A stretch of DNA of 20,894 nucleotides from Chryseobacterium gleum (GTDB lineage: Bacteria > Bacteroidota > Bacteroidia > Flavobacteriales_C > GCA-002722245), in assembly GCA_945903925.1 (NCBI GenBank), contig CAMDPJ010000010.1, forward strand, positions 1-20,894. The letters run 5' to 3'. Each line of letters begins with the position of its first letter. Positions within the stretch are counted from its first letter, which is position 1. Position numbers and translations under genes: made by a program. The notes beneath the pieces are model-generated. The model was given only the letters and a program-made list of their open reading frames with translations. It searched no databases and had not been told where the DNA came from. This document shows, piece by piece, positions 6,790 to 14,550 of the stretch.

Positions 6790-8295
6790 CTATTTGATGA
6801 ATTTAATTGATTTCTGTTGTGAGCCTGATAGCAAATTTAAAATATACATTCCATTCGATAAATTTTCAGTTGAAAAAGGGATGGTGTAGTGTCCGCTTAC
6901 CACTGCATTTTCTTTCCAAATCAAGATACCTAAATCATCAAAAACTGAAAGTTGCGTTAGTGTTTCTGCTGAAGAGTTTAGATTAATGAAGGCAGTGTTT
7001 TCGTTTTGTCCGATGGAGGCGCTAATAATGCTGCTGTTATAATTGTTTTCAGCAATTCCTGTAAATAAATCTGGATACCAATAGTTACCAGAAACCGTTA
7101 ACAAACAAAGCATTTTAATTGCGTTGCTGAAGTAGGTCCAATTGCCTATCGATTCTGCTACCACCCAATCATAAGTGCTGTTCAATACTGTTTGGTTCGA
7201 GGCGTCAACCATCATTCCTACCATGTATGGAGCAATAAAAGCCAATTCTCCTTTAAAAGTTCCTGTGCCATCTACCTTTGTATTGCAAATGAAGTTAGCG
7301 GGATTAGTTGTTTTTCCTTTTAACCAAGTAATAATCATTTGTGTAGATGTTTTTGAACGTGCATCTCCAGTAATCAAATAGTCGGTTCCTAGTCTCCAAG
7401 GGTCTCTGCAAGCATTCCAATTGTACCAGCCATCTTTGGTTGATTCTAATACTTTTCCAGCTGGTATAGTAGGATTTGCAGTATTTGCGCTTGAAATAAA
7501 GTCGGGAAGTAAACCGGTTTGGGCTGGATTCGCAGCTGAAGATTGAATATAAGTGATGATGTTTTGTATTTTTTCATAAGTAGAGTTCCATTTAGCGTCG
7601 CTTGTAGCAGCCTCAAAAGCTTTGAAATGGTCGAGTAAAAAGTCAGAAGACCTAGTTGTTGTTTTATAAGCATTAGAAGAACCCGAAGCCCAATCACCAA
7701 GTAATGGGTAATAAGATGCGTGAATTTCTGCAGCCATGATAGCATTAATGATAGCTTTAGCCTCTTCCAAATAATTAATTGCACCTGCGCTGCCCCACTG
7801 AAAATCGGCTAGCAAAAGAGAGTAAGCGATATCTAAATCTCCATCAATCGCGCTGTCGTCGTTACCTTCGGCATCGCTGCATGTAACTTGTTGCCACGAC
7901 ATAAGCTTATTGTTGATAGAACTAGTGTGTGCCTTATAGTAATCATACATTCCGTCGTAAATGGTTTTGGCGTTAGCGTCGTAACCAGCCATCAATAAAG
8001 CGATAATCATTCCGTAGCCATGAGCCTCAGAAGTTGTCATTAGTGTTTGACCATTTCCATTGTCTTGCACCTCATCTGATTGGTCAATGTAATAATGGGT
8101 GTTGCAATTTTTAATGTAGTTAGTTTTAAAACTGTTGTAAAAAGAAGTTACCGCTGTGTTTATTTGTTGTATTGTTTTGTGACTAGGCTTTATAGTGCCT
8201 GCGGTATAAGCTTGATTTTGAGGAAATGGATAGTTTTGTGCCAAGCAAATTGCCGAACTCAAAAAGAAAAGAATGGAAGAGTAAGTTGATTTCAT
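6790..8295 (-). CDS. Secreted glycoside hydrolase family 8 enzyme with T9SS type A tail
   Basis: The product has 501 residues. I start at ATG 8295, which opens a Sec signal peptide ending near ICLAQ (17-20); a longer frame to 8367 would bury it behind a charged leader. GH8 features: TSEAHGYGM with the proton-donor Glu90; AIDGDLDIAYSLLLA (149-163), which fits the family signature around Asp151/Asp153; and WYNWNACRDPWRLGTDYLI (290-308). In the classic GH8a cellulases the catalytic base is an Asp where this protein has Asn294 (N-A-C-R), as in GH8b/c members, so the substrate could be beta-1,4-glucan, mixed-linkage glucan, xylan or chitosan. The last about 75 residues form a T9SS type A sorting domain ending SIKFIK. 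It has its own terminator (6731-6764), and a 22-bp-spaced direct repeat lies upstream. Confidence 0.92.
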   Translation of the reverse strand: MKSTYSSILFFLSSAICLAQNYPFPQNQAYTAGTIKPSHKTIQQINTAVTSFYNSFKTNYIKNCNTHYYIDQSDEVQDNGNGQTLMTTSEAHGYGMIIALLMAGYDANAKTIYDGMYDYYKAHTSSINNKLMSWQQVTCSDAEGNDDSAIDGDLDIAYSLLLADFQWGSAGAINYLEEAKAIINAIMAAEIHASYYPLLGDWASGSSNAYKTTTRSSDFLLDHFKAFEAATSDAKWNSTYEKIQNIITYIQSSAANPAQTGLLPDFISSANTANPTIPAGKVLESTKDGWYNWNACRDPWRLGTDYLITGDARSKTSTQMIITWLKGKTTNPANFICNTKVDGTGTFKGELAFIAPYMVGMMVDASNQTVLNSTYDWVVAESIGNWTYFSNAIKMLCLLTVSGNYWYPDLFTGIAENNYNSSIISASIGQNENTAFINLNSSAETLTQLSVFDDLGILIWKENAVVSGHYTIPFSTENLSNGMYILNLLSGSQQKSIKFIK

Positions 8296-8348
8296 TTTTT
8301 TTGGTGGTTTTGGTTTGACTGAATTTACGTCTAACTCAAAGAAAAAAC

Positions 8349-8382
8349 CTTTACATTTCTTCTTCACTAACTTTACATTTCT
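8349..8382 (-). promoter_or_regulatory. 12-bp direct repeat with 22-bp period upstream of the GH8 gene (candidate operator)
   Basis: ctttacatttct occurs at 8349-8360 and identically at 8371-8382, an exact 22-bp period (two helical turns). On the GH8 coding strand each reads AGAAATGTAAAG, with the nearer copy 53 bases before the start codon. Two direct repeats on one face of the helix suit a dimeric regulator; the spacing is that of LytTR-type sites, although the 9-mer AATGTAAAG matches that consensus only partly. No regulator gene lies nearby. Confidence 0.45.
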
Positions 8383-8462
8383 TTAGAATCTATGTTTAGC
8401 AATGGTTTGGCGAGGTGTTGAGAAAAGTAATGATGAGTGATTGTAGAAAAATGACAAGAAAA

Positions 8463-8476
8463 AAAGTACGGACTTT
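8463..8476 (-). terminator. Weak terminator-like hairpin after the small lipoprotein gene
   Basis: On the - strand AAAGT (8476-8472), a four-base loop and ACTTT (8467-8463) run on into more T. It begins six bases after the stop of the 8483-8620 gene. The stem is only five base pairs, so the call is tentative. Confidence 0.3.
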
Positions 8477-8482
8477 CTCCTC

Positions 8483-8620
8483 CTAGAATATCATTGAAGG
8501 ACTGTCTCTTTTCATTTTTTTGTAATATTGTCGGCCTCCTTTGCAATATTTTTTTGAGGCGCAACCGCTTTCTTCAATTACAAAGATGGTTAGCAGAAAA
8601 ACTAGAATAATTTGTTTCAT
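8483..8620 (-). CDS. Small lipoprotein-like peptide, 45 residues
   Basis: ATG at 8620 reads MKQIILVFLL, further hydrophobic residues, then E-S-G-C20 followed by ASKKYCKGG, and it ends KRDSPSMIF before the TAG at 8483. The layout is a short lipoprotein signal with a probable lipidated Cys20 and a basic 25-residue mature part that holds one more cysteine; Glu at -3 of the lipobox is unusual. I do not recognise a domain. It lies between divergent parE (115 bp away) and the GH8 gene on its own strand, with a weak hairpin after its stop. The start-to-stop frame, the signal-like N-terminus and the position support a real gene, but its length makes this uncertain. Confidence 0.55.
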   Translation of the reverse strand: MKQIILVFLLTIFVIEESGCASKKYCKGGRQYYKKMKRDSPSMIF

Positions 8621-8735
8621 GATGTTGAAACGAAGCTCTTTTTAAAATGTTGTTTCACTAAAGCGTGTTAATAAAAAGTGAGTCCTTATATTTATAGCCC
8701 CATTTCTTAAATGTATTTTTAGCACACTCAAAAAC

Positions 8736-10589
8736 ATGGCAGAAGAAGTAGAATACAACGAAGACAACATACGCTCCCTCGATTGGAAGGAGCACATGCG
8801 CATGCGGCCGGGTATGTACATTGGTAAGCTAGGCGATGGCTCGGCTGCCGATGATGGTATCTATATTTTATTGAAGGAGGTGATTGATAACTCTATTGAT
8901 GAGTTTGTGATGGGTAATGGTAAAGTGATTGAGGTTAAGATTAAAGATAGAAAAGTAACAGTTCGCGATTATGGCAGAGGAATTCCCTTAGGTAAAGTGA
9001 TAGATTGCGTATCTATTATTAACACCGGAGGTAAATACGATTCTCGCGCCTTCAAGAAATCAGTTGGTTTAAATGGTGTAGGTACCAAGGCAGTAAATGC
9101 TCTGTCGAATTATTTTGAAGTACTTTCTTATAGAGAAGATAAGGCGAAGCGCGCCGAGTTTTCACAAGGAAATATCACCAAAGATTATAAGATAGAGGCG
9201 TCAACTCAGCGAAAAGGCTCAATGATGTCTTTTATTCCCGATGAAAAAATATTTCACAATTACCAATATCGTGTGCAGCATGTACAACGCATGATGTGGA
9301 ATTATGTGCATTTGAATCCGGGATTGACCATTTATTTCAACGGCGAAAAGTTTTATTCTGAAAACGGATTGAAAGATTTGTTGACCAGTAATCTTTCTGC
9401 CGATCCGTTTTATCCTATCGTTCACATAAAGGGTGAAGATATTGAAGTGGCTTTTACACATGCCAAAAAATACGGCGAAGAATATTATTCGTTTGTTAAC
9501 GGGCAACATACCACGCAAGGTGGAACGCATCAAGGTGCCTTTCGCGAGATGTATGTAAAAACCATTCGCGAGTTTTACGGAAAAGAATTTGAGGCAGTAG
9601 ATGTTCGTCAATCTTTAGTGGCGGCTGTGAGTATTAAAGTTGTTGAGCCTATTTTCGAATCGCAAACGAAAACCAAATTGGGTTCGCAAGAAATAGAGCC
9701 AGGTGGAATATCAATGAAAGCATTCATTGGTGATTTCTTAAAAAAAGAATTAGATAATTTCTTGCATAAAAACTCAAGTGTTTCAGAGGAAATATTGCGT
9801 CAGATTTTACGCTCAGAAAGAGAAAGAAAAGAACTTTCTGGTATTCGTAAAATTGCCAGAGACAACGCTAAAAAAGCATCTTTACACAACAAGAAATTAA
9901 GAGATTGTAAAATACATTACAACCAAGAAGGTGCCGATGAACGTGCCAATGCAACAACCTTGTTTATTACCGAGGGAGATTCTGCATCTGGTTCTATCAC
10001 CAAATCGCGCGATGTGCAAACGCAAGCGGTTTTTTCTTTGCGTGGTAAACCATTAAATGTTTACGGACTCACCAAAAAAGTGGTGTACGAAAATGAGGAG
10101 TTCAACTTGTTGCAATCGGCTTTAAACATCGAAGAAAGTTTAGAAGGATTAAGATACAATCAAGTGGTAATTGCTACCGATGCCGACGTGGATGGTATGC
10201 ACATTCGTTTGTTGTTGGTGACTTTCTTTTTGCAGTTCTTCCCTGAATTGGTTTCTAACGGACACCTTTATATTTTACAAACACCTTTATTTAGAGTGCG
10301 TAACCGACAAGAAACTAGGTATTGCTACTCTGAAGAGGAGAGACAAAAAGCAATTGCGGAATTGAAGAAACCAGAGATTACACGATTTAAGGGGTTAGGG
10401 GAGATTTCTCCCGATGAGTTTAAAAATTTCATCAACGAAAATATTCGATTGGAGCCAGTGGTGTTGGGTAAAGATTCACGCTTGAATGATTTATTAGAAT
10501 TCTACATGGGGAAAAATACACCCGACCGTCAGGTTTTCATCATGGATAACCTGCGTGTAGAAAAAGATGATTTTGTAGAAAAAGTATAG
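8736..10589 (+). CDS. parE: DNA topoisomerase IV subunit B
   Basis: 617 residues, normal for ParE of Bacteroidota. The GHKL ATPase domain shows EVIDNSIDE with the metal-binding Asn52, DYGRGIP (78-84), GLNGVGTKAVNALS (111-124) and the transducer lysine in QTKTKL (Lys312). The TOPRIM domain shows ITEGDSASGS with Glu413 and ATDADVDG with Asp482/484/486; KPEITRFKGLGE (545-556) follows. Together with ParC it decatenates daughter chromosomes using ATP. Subunit B is called ParE rather than GyrB because of its length, the absence of a GyrB-type insertion in the TOPRIM region, and the parC partner 8 bp downstream. It is divergent from the small lipoprotein gene; I see no convincing promoter in the 115-bp gap. 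Confidence 0.94.
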   Translation: MAEEVEYNEDNIRSLDWKEHMRMRPGMYIGKLGDGSAADDGIYILLKEVIDNSIDEFVMGNGKVIEVKIKDRKVTVRDYGRGIPLGKVIDCVSIINTGGKYDSRAFKKSVGLNGVGTKAVNALSNYFEVLSYREDKAKRAEFSQGNITKDYKIEASTQRKGSMMSFIPDEKIFHNYQYRVQHVQRMMWNYVHLNPGLTIYFNGEKFYSENGLKDLLTSNLSADPFYPIVHIKGEDIEVAFTHAKKYGEEYYSFVNGQHTTQGGTHQGAFREMYVKTIREFYGKEFEAVDVRQSLVAAVSIKVVEPIFESQTKTKLGSQEIEPGGISMKAFIGDFLKKELDNFLHKNSSVSEEILRQILRSERERKELSGIRKIARDNAKKASLHNKKLRDCKIHYNQEGADERANATTLFITEGDSASGSITKSRDVQTQAVFSLRGKPLNVYGLTKKVVYENEEFNLLQSALNIEESLEGLRYNQVVIATDADVDGMHIRLLLVTFFLQFFPELVSNGHLYILQTPLFRVRNRQETRYCYSEEERQKAIAELKKPEITRFKGLGEISPDEFKNFINENIRLEPVVLGKDSRLNDLLEFYMGKNTPDRQVFIMDNLRVEKDDFVEKV

Positions 10590-10597
10590 CATAAGAA

Positions 10598-13192
10598 ATG
10601 GCAGATAAAACAAATAACGAAGACGATTATCAGGAGTTGAACCAAGACAATAGCGATGCTCATTTAGAGAACATCGTTGCTGTGCGTGGAATGTACGAAA
10701 ACTGGTTTTTGGATTATGCTTCTTATGTTATTTTAGAGCGTGCTGTGCCGCACGTTGATGATGGATTGAAACCGGTTCAACGTCGTGCTTTATATTCTAT
10801 GTGGGAGTTGGAAGATGGTCGTTACAACAAGGTGGCGAACATCGTGGGAAATACCATGAAGTACCATCCGCATGGGGATGTGTCGATTGCAGATGCACTC
10901 GTAAATGTGGGACAAAAAGATTTACTCATCGATTGTCAAGGTAACTGGGGAAATATTCTTACCGGAGATAGAGCTGCTGCTTCTCGTTACATTGAAGCGC
11001 GATTAACCAAGTTTGCTTTAGAGGTTGCTTTCAACCCTAAAACCACGCAGTGGATGGATTCTTACGACGGAAGAAATAAGGAGCCTATCACAACGCCAAT
11101 GAAATTTCCATTGTTGCTGGCGCAAGGTGTTGAAGGTATTGCAGTAGGTTTGGCTTGTAAAATATTGCCACACAATTTTATTGAATTGATTGATGCTTCT
11201 ATCGCTCGTTTGCGTGGAAGAAATATTCAGTTGTTTCCCGACTTCCCAACGGGCGGATTGGTGGACGTTTCAAACTACAACGATGGTTTGCGTGGCGGCA
11301 GAATTCGAGTAAGGGCAAAAATAAATAAGCTCGATAAAAAGACTTTGTCGATTAGCGAAATTCCTTTTTCAACTACCACTACTTCTTTGATGGAGTCGAT
11401 TGTAAAAGCTGTTGAAAAAGGAAAAATTAAAATCAGAAATATAGAAGACAATACGAGCGATAAAGTGGAAATCATGATTCACTTACCGGCTGGTATTTCT
11501 CCCGATACTACCATGGATGCTTTGTATGCATTCACTGATTGTGAAGTATCTATTTCTCCCAACGCTTGTGTAATTCACGATGATAAACCTAAATTTTTAG
11601 GTGTTGCCGAAATGTTGAAACGTTCTACCGAATCAACATTAGAATTGCTAAAAAGAGAACTGGAAATTCGCAAAGAAGAATTAGAAAAGTTATGGCATTT
11701 TGCTTCTTTGGAAAGAATATTTATTGAGAAGAAGATATACCGTAATATCGAAGATTGCGAAACATGGGAAGAGGTAATCAAAGCCATTCACAAAGGATTG
11801 AAACCTCACACCAAGAAATTACTTCGTCCGGTTACCGATGAAGATGTTGCCCGCCTAACAGAAATAAAAATCAAGCGTATTTCTAAGTTCGATAGCGAAA
11901 AAGCCAACAACGATATTATTCAGTTGGAAGAGCAGTTGAAAGAGGTGAAACATCATTTAGGAAACATTATCGATTACGCCGTTGAGTATTTCAAAAACTT
12001 AAAAAAGAAATACGGAGAGGGTAGAGAGCGCAAAACAGAAATTAGAACTTTCGAAAATATTCAAGCGACCGATGTTATCATCGCGAATAGAAAATTATAC
12101 GTTGATGCCGAAGAAGGATTTATTGGTTGGGGCATCAAAAAAGAAGACAATTATGTGGCAGATTGTTCGGAGATTGATGACATCGTGGTGTTCTTAGAAG
12201 ACGGGACTTTAAAGGTGGTGAAAGTGGCCAATAAAGTTTTCGTTGGCAAAGGAATTATTTATTGCAACGTGTGGAAAAAAGCCGACGAACGTACCATTTA
12301 CAATGTGATTTATCAAGATGGTGCCAAAGGTCACGCTATGGTAAAACGCTTAGCCGTAACAGGTGTAACGCGCGACAAAGATTATCAAGTTACTAGAGGA
12401 ACTGCAGGTTCTAAAGTGTTGTATTTCTCAGCCAATCCGAACGGTGAAGCAGAGGTGGTGAACATTCAGTTGAAGCCAATTCCGGGCATCAAGAAATTTA
12501 ATTTCGATTACGATTTCAAATTGTTAACCATCAAAGGAAGAAGTTCACTAGGAAATATTTTGTCGAAATATCCAGTGAAAAAAGTGGTGCTAAAAGAACA
12601 AGGTGTTTCTACTTTATCGGCACTTAAAATTTGGTTCGATGATGTAACACGAAGATTGAATATAGAGGATCGCGGACAATTCCTTGGTGAGTTCCGTGGA
12701 GATGATAAGATATTGGTGGTTATGCAATCGGGACACTACATGCTGCACCCTTGCAAGCTCGATACGCACTTCGAGGAAAATATGATTGTGATAGAGAAAT
12801 GGATTCCTAAAAAACCAATCTCTTGTGTGTATTTCGACGCAGCTAAAAAAGCTTTTAACGTTAAGCGTTTCTTGATAGAACCAACCGAAAGAAAAGTATT
12901 GTTTATTGGCGAAGAAGAAGGTTCGTACATGGAATATGTAAGCACCGATTGGCGCCCAGTAATCGAAGTTGTTTTCTCTAAAGAAGGTGGTAAAGAAAAA
13001 CCTGCCGAACAAGTAATACTCGATGAATTCATCACTGTAAAAGGATTGAAGGCAATAGGCAATCGCTTATCTGCCAACAAAATCAAAAATATCAATAAAC
13101 TCGAATCATTAGAACCACCTGCAGAAGCTTTTGAAGATGAAGAGGGAGATGGTGGGGAAGATGCGCAGGGGACGATTGAGTTTGAGGAGTAG
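10598..13192 (+). CDS. parC: DNA topoisomerase IV subunit A
   Basis: 864 residues. The N-terminal breakage-reunion domain contains DDGLKPVQRRALYSM (54-68), KYHPHGDVSIADALV (88-102) and AAASRYIEARLTK with the catalytic Tyr131 that forms the covalent DNA link. A long coiled-coil region (about 350-480) is followed by a degenerate beta-pinwheel C-terminal domain; no GyrA box (QRRGGKG) is visible, which supports ParC over GyrA. The C-terminus is a strongly acidic tail (EAFEDEEGDGGEDAQG). In the quinolone-determining region, the position of GyrA Ser83 is Val95 and that of Asp87 is Asp99. The gene starts 8 bp after parE and is surely cotranscribed with it. Its 3' end (13046-13090) has a duplicate scrap at 13434-13478. 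Confidence 0.94.
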   Translation: MADKTNNEDDYQELNQDNSDAHLENIVAVRGMYENWFLDYASYVILERAVPHVDDGLKPVQRRALYSMWELEDGRYNKVANIVGNTMKYHPHGDVSIADALVNVGQKDLLIDCQGNWGNILTGDRAAASRYIEARLTKFALEVAFNPKTTQWMDSYDGRNKEPITTPMKFPLLLAQGVEGIAVGLACKILPHNFIELIDASIARLRGRNIQLFPDFPTGGLVDVSNYNDGLRGGRIRVRAKINKLDKKTLSISEIPFSTTTTSLMESIVKAVEKGKIKIRNIEDNTSDKVEIMIHLPAGISPDTTMDALYAFTDCEVSISPNACVIHDDKPKFLGVAEMLKRSTESTLELLKRELEIRKEELEKLWHFASLERIFIEKKIYRNIEDCETWEEVIKAIHKGLKPHTKKLLRPVTDEDVARLTEIKIKRISKFDSEKANNDIIQLEEQLKEVKHHLGNIIDYAVEYFKNLKKKYGEGRERKTEIRTFENIQATDVIIANRKLYVDAEEGFIGWGIKKEDNYVADCSEIDDIVVFLEDGTLKVVKVANKVFVGKGIIYCNVWKKADERTIYNVIYQDGAKGHAMVKRLAVTGVTRDKDYQVTRGTAGSKVLYFSANPNGEAEVVNIQLKPIPGIKKFNFDYDFKLLTIKGRSSLGNILSKYPVKKVVLKEQGVSTLSALKIWFDDVTRRLNIEDRGQFLGEFRGDDKILVVMQSGHYMLHPCKLDTHFEENMIVIEKWIPKKPISCVYFDAAKKAFNVKRFLIEPTERKVLFIGEEEGSYMEYVSTDWRPVIEVVFSKEGGKEKPAEQVILDEFITVKGLKAIGNRLSANKIKNINKLESLEPPAEAFEDEEGDGGEDAQGTIEFEE

Positions 13193-13284
13193 ATTAGTGT
13201 TTGAAAAGTAGGTTTTTTTACCCAGTTCGTCTTTGCGAAAATTTTGTACCCAAAATTAAAGCAATCTCATCATATAAAGATTTA
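13193..13284. other. Spacer after parC with a possible decayed intergenic repeat
   Basis: No ORF of interest. The pieces cgtctttgcga (13228-13238) and aagcaatctc (13259-13268) resemble the two halves of the widespread intergenic repeat whose form is close to GTCATTGCGA...GAAGCAATCTC, here split by about 20 unrelated bases. This is from memory and weak. Confidence 0.3.
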
Positions 13285-13430
13285 CCCCGTGATTTCAAAT
13301 TTAGCGAAGCGTAATTTGAAATCTTTTTTTTAGGCATTTGTACTGCCGATGAGCAAACCATTGCTATCGCGATTTAAAATCGCTAAAATGAAGATTTCAG
13401 ATTGCGCTGCGCTAAATCTGAAATTACTAG
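13285..13430. repeat. 146-bp foldback element, copy 1
   Basis: Each end of the element is itself a hairpin: atttcaaatt/aatttgaaat (13292-13301, 13313-13322) on the left and atttcagatt/aatctgaaat (13394-13403, 13415-13424) on the right, both with 11-base loops. The two 31-base ends are also imperfect inverted repeats of each other, agreeing at 27 of 31 positions. The centre carries gcgattt-a-aaatcgc. It has no coding capacity. A near-identical copy follows at 13481. The structure suggests a REP- or MITE-like element. Confidence 0.85.
13291..13331 (+). terminator. Possible terminator of parC within the repeat element
   Basis: An 11-bp stem gatttcaaatt/aatttgaaatc (13291-13301, 13313-13323) is followed directly by eight T (13324-13331). 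It is AT-rich, so of modest strength. The second copy repeats the hairpin and the eight T at 13488-13527. Confidence 0.5.
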
Positions 13431-13433
13431 TGC

Positions 13434-13478
13434 TTGAAGGCAATAGGCAATCGCTTGTCTACGAACAAAATCAAAAAC
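13434..13478 (+). pseudogene. Duplicated fragment of the parC 3' end
   Basis: The first 44 bases match parC 13046-13089 with three mismatches, beginning ttgaaggcaataggcaatcg. In parC this encodes the LKAIGNRLSANKIK region near the C-terminus. The fragment sits between the two 146-bp elements and cannot be expressed as a protein. Confidence 0.88.
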
Positions 13479-13480
13479 AA

Positions 13481-13626
13481 CCCCGTAATTTCAAATTTAG
13501 CGAAGCGTAATTTGAAATCTTTTTTTTAGGCATTTGTACTGCCGATGAGCAAACCATTACTATCGCGATTTAAAATCGCTAAAATGAAGATTTGAGATTA
13601 CGCTTCGCTAAATCTGAAATTACTAG
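13481..13626. repeat. 146-bp foldback element, copy 2
   Basis: Same length as copy 1 and offset by 196 bp, with five base differences (about 97% identity). The left hairpin is intact (13488-13497/13509-13518). The right hairpin has one arm mismatch (atttgagatt against aatctgaaat), but its 11-base loop is here the exact reverse complement of the left loop tagcgaagcgt. Confidence 0.85.
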
Positions 13627-13796
13627 ATTAAAGCTTTACTCGTAGATTAATTGCCTTGTTTTTTTCACTTTCAAGTTTCGGATAATAGTTCTTTCCGAGT
13701 TGCAAAGAAGGAACTATCGTCCTAAATTTCCGAAAACCAGAAAACTATTGACTTTGAGCAATAGGGTTTTTGATTTTAACTTTTTACATTTACCTC
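13627..13796. other. Spacer upstream of truA with a nested inverted repeat
   Basis: No gene is seen. tttcgg (13676-13681)/ccgaaa (13730-13735) enclose atagttc (13685-13691)/gaactat (13711-13717), a possible 60-base stem-loop. Immediately before the truA start lies tacatttacctc (13785-13796), which also occurs upstream of the transaldolase gene (6426-6415 on the - strand). Confidence 0.4.
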
Positions 13797-14543
13797 ATGC
13801 GCTTTTTTATCCATTTATCTTATTGCGGAACAGCATACCATGGTTGGCAAAAACAACCGAATGATAGTACCGTGCAAGAGAAATTAGATTTCTGTTTGAG
13901 TAAGCTCATTGGAAAAGAAATAGAAACTTTAGGTTGTGGAAGAACAGATAGTGGCGTTCATGCCAGTGATTTTTTCGCGCATTTCGATGTAGAAGAACAA
14001 AATTTTACAGAAGATGATTTAGCTTTTCGCCTCAATCGATTCTTACCAAAAGATATAGCCATAAAAAAAGTGTTTAAAGTAAATGATGATTTTCATGCCC
14101 GTTTTGATGCGCAATGGCGTGAATATGAATATTGGCTTACCTTTCAAAAAGATGCTTTTTTAATTGATAGAGCATTACATCTGCCTGTAAATGTAGATAT
14201 AAATAAAATGCAGGAAGCAGCCAGCTTGTTGCCCAATTACGCCGATTTTCAATGTTTCTCTAAAGTGCATACCGATGTAAATAATTTCAATTGCACCGTT
14301 CATTTGGCTGAGTTTGAAAAGCGCGGCGATTTGTTGGTGTTTAAAATTAGAGCCAATCGTTTTTTAAGAAATATGGTGCGCGCTATTGTAGGCACTTTGT
14401 TAGAAGTTGGTAAGGGGAATGTGAGTATAGGAGAGTTCAAAAAAATTATTGAATCGAAAGATAGGAAAGAGGCGGGCACATCAATCGATGCGCATGCTTT
14501 GTATCTTTCGAAAGTGGAATATGATTTTAATTTAAAAAAATAA
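13797..14543 (+). CDS. truA: tRNA pseudouridine(38-40) synthase
   Basis: 248 residues, normal for TruA. The start at ATG 13797 gives MRFFIHLSYCGTAYHGWQKQ, the family's usual N-terminus; an in-frame TTG at 13770 would add nine non-conserved residues. The catalytic motif GCGRTDSGVHA contains Asp51, and FRLNRFLP, WREYEYWL, FKIRANRFLRNMVR and IVGTLLEVG follow as in the family. The enzyme isomerises uridines 38-40 in the anticodon stem-loop of tRNAs. It is cytosolic. The lipoprotein gene at 14551 starts seven bases after its stop and is likely cotranscribed. Confidence 0.95.
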   Translation: MRFFIHLSYCGTAYHGWQKQPNDSTVQEKLDFCLSKLIGKEIETLGCGRTDSGVHASDFFAHFDVEEQNFTEDDLAFRLNRFLPKDIAIKKVFKVNDDFHARFDAQWREYEYWLTFQKDAFLIDRALHLPVNVDINKMQEAASLLPNYADFQCFSKVHTDVNNFNCTVHLAEFEKRGDLLVFKIRANRFLRNMVRAIVGTLLEVGKGNVSIGEFKKIIESKDRKEAGTSIDAHALYLSKVEYDFNLKK

Positions 14544-14550
14544 AAATAGT

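Noticed and set aside
8373..8564. 63-residue leftward ORF in the GH8 upstream region
   Set aside because: It overlaps the better-supported small lipoprotein frame and the direct repeats, has no signal or domain, and its composition looks random.
8687..8721. TATATTTA (8687) and TATTTTTA (8714) as promoter boxes for parE
   Set aside because: Both lack the final G and have no TTG at the right distance upstream.
9219..9611. 130-residue leftward frame inside parE
   Set aside because: Antisense shadow of a highly conserved coding region.
13285..13626. Possible CRISPR array
   Set aside because: Only two units of 146 bp with a 50-bp spacer that derives from parC; repeat length and number do not fit CRISPR.
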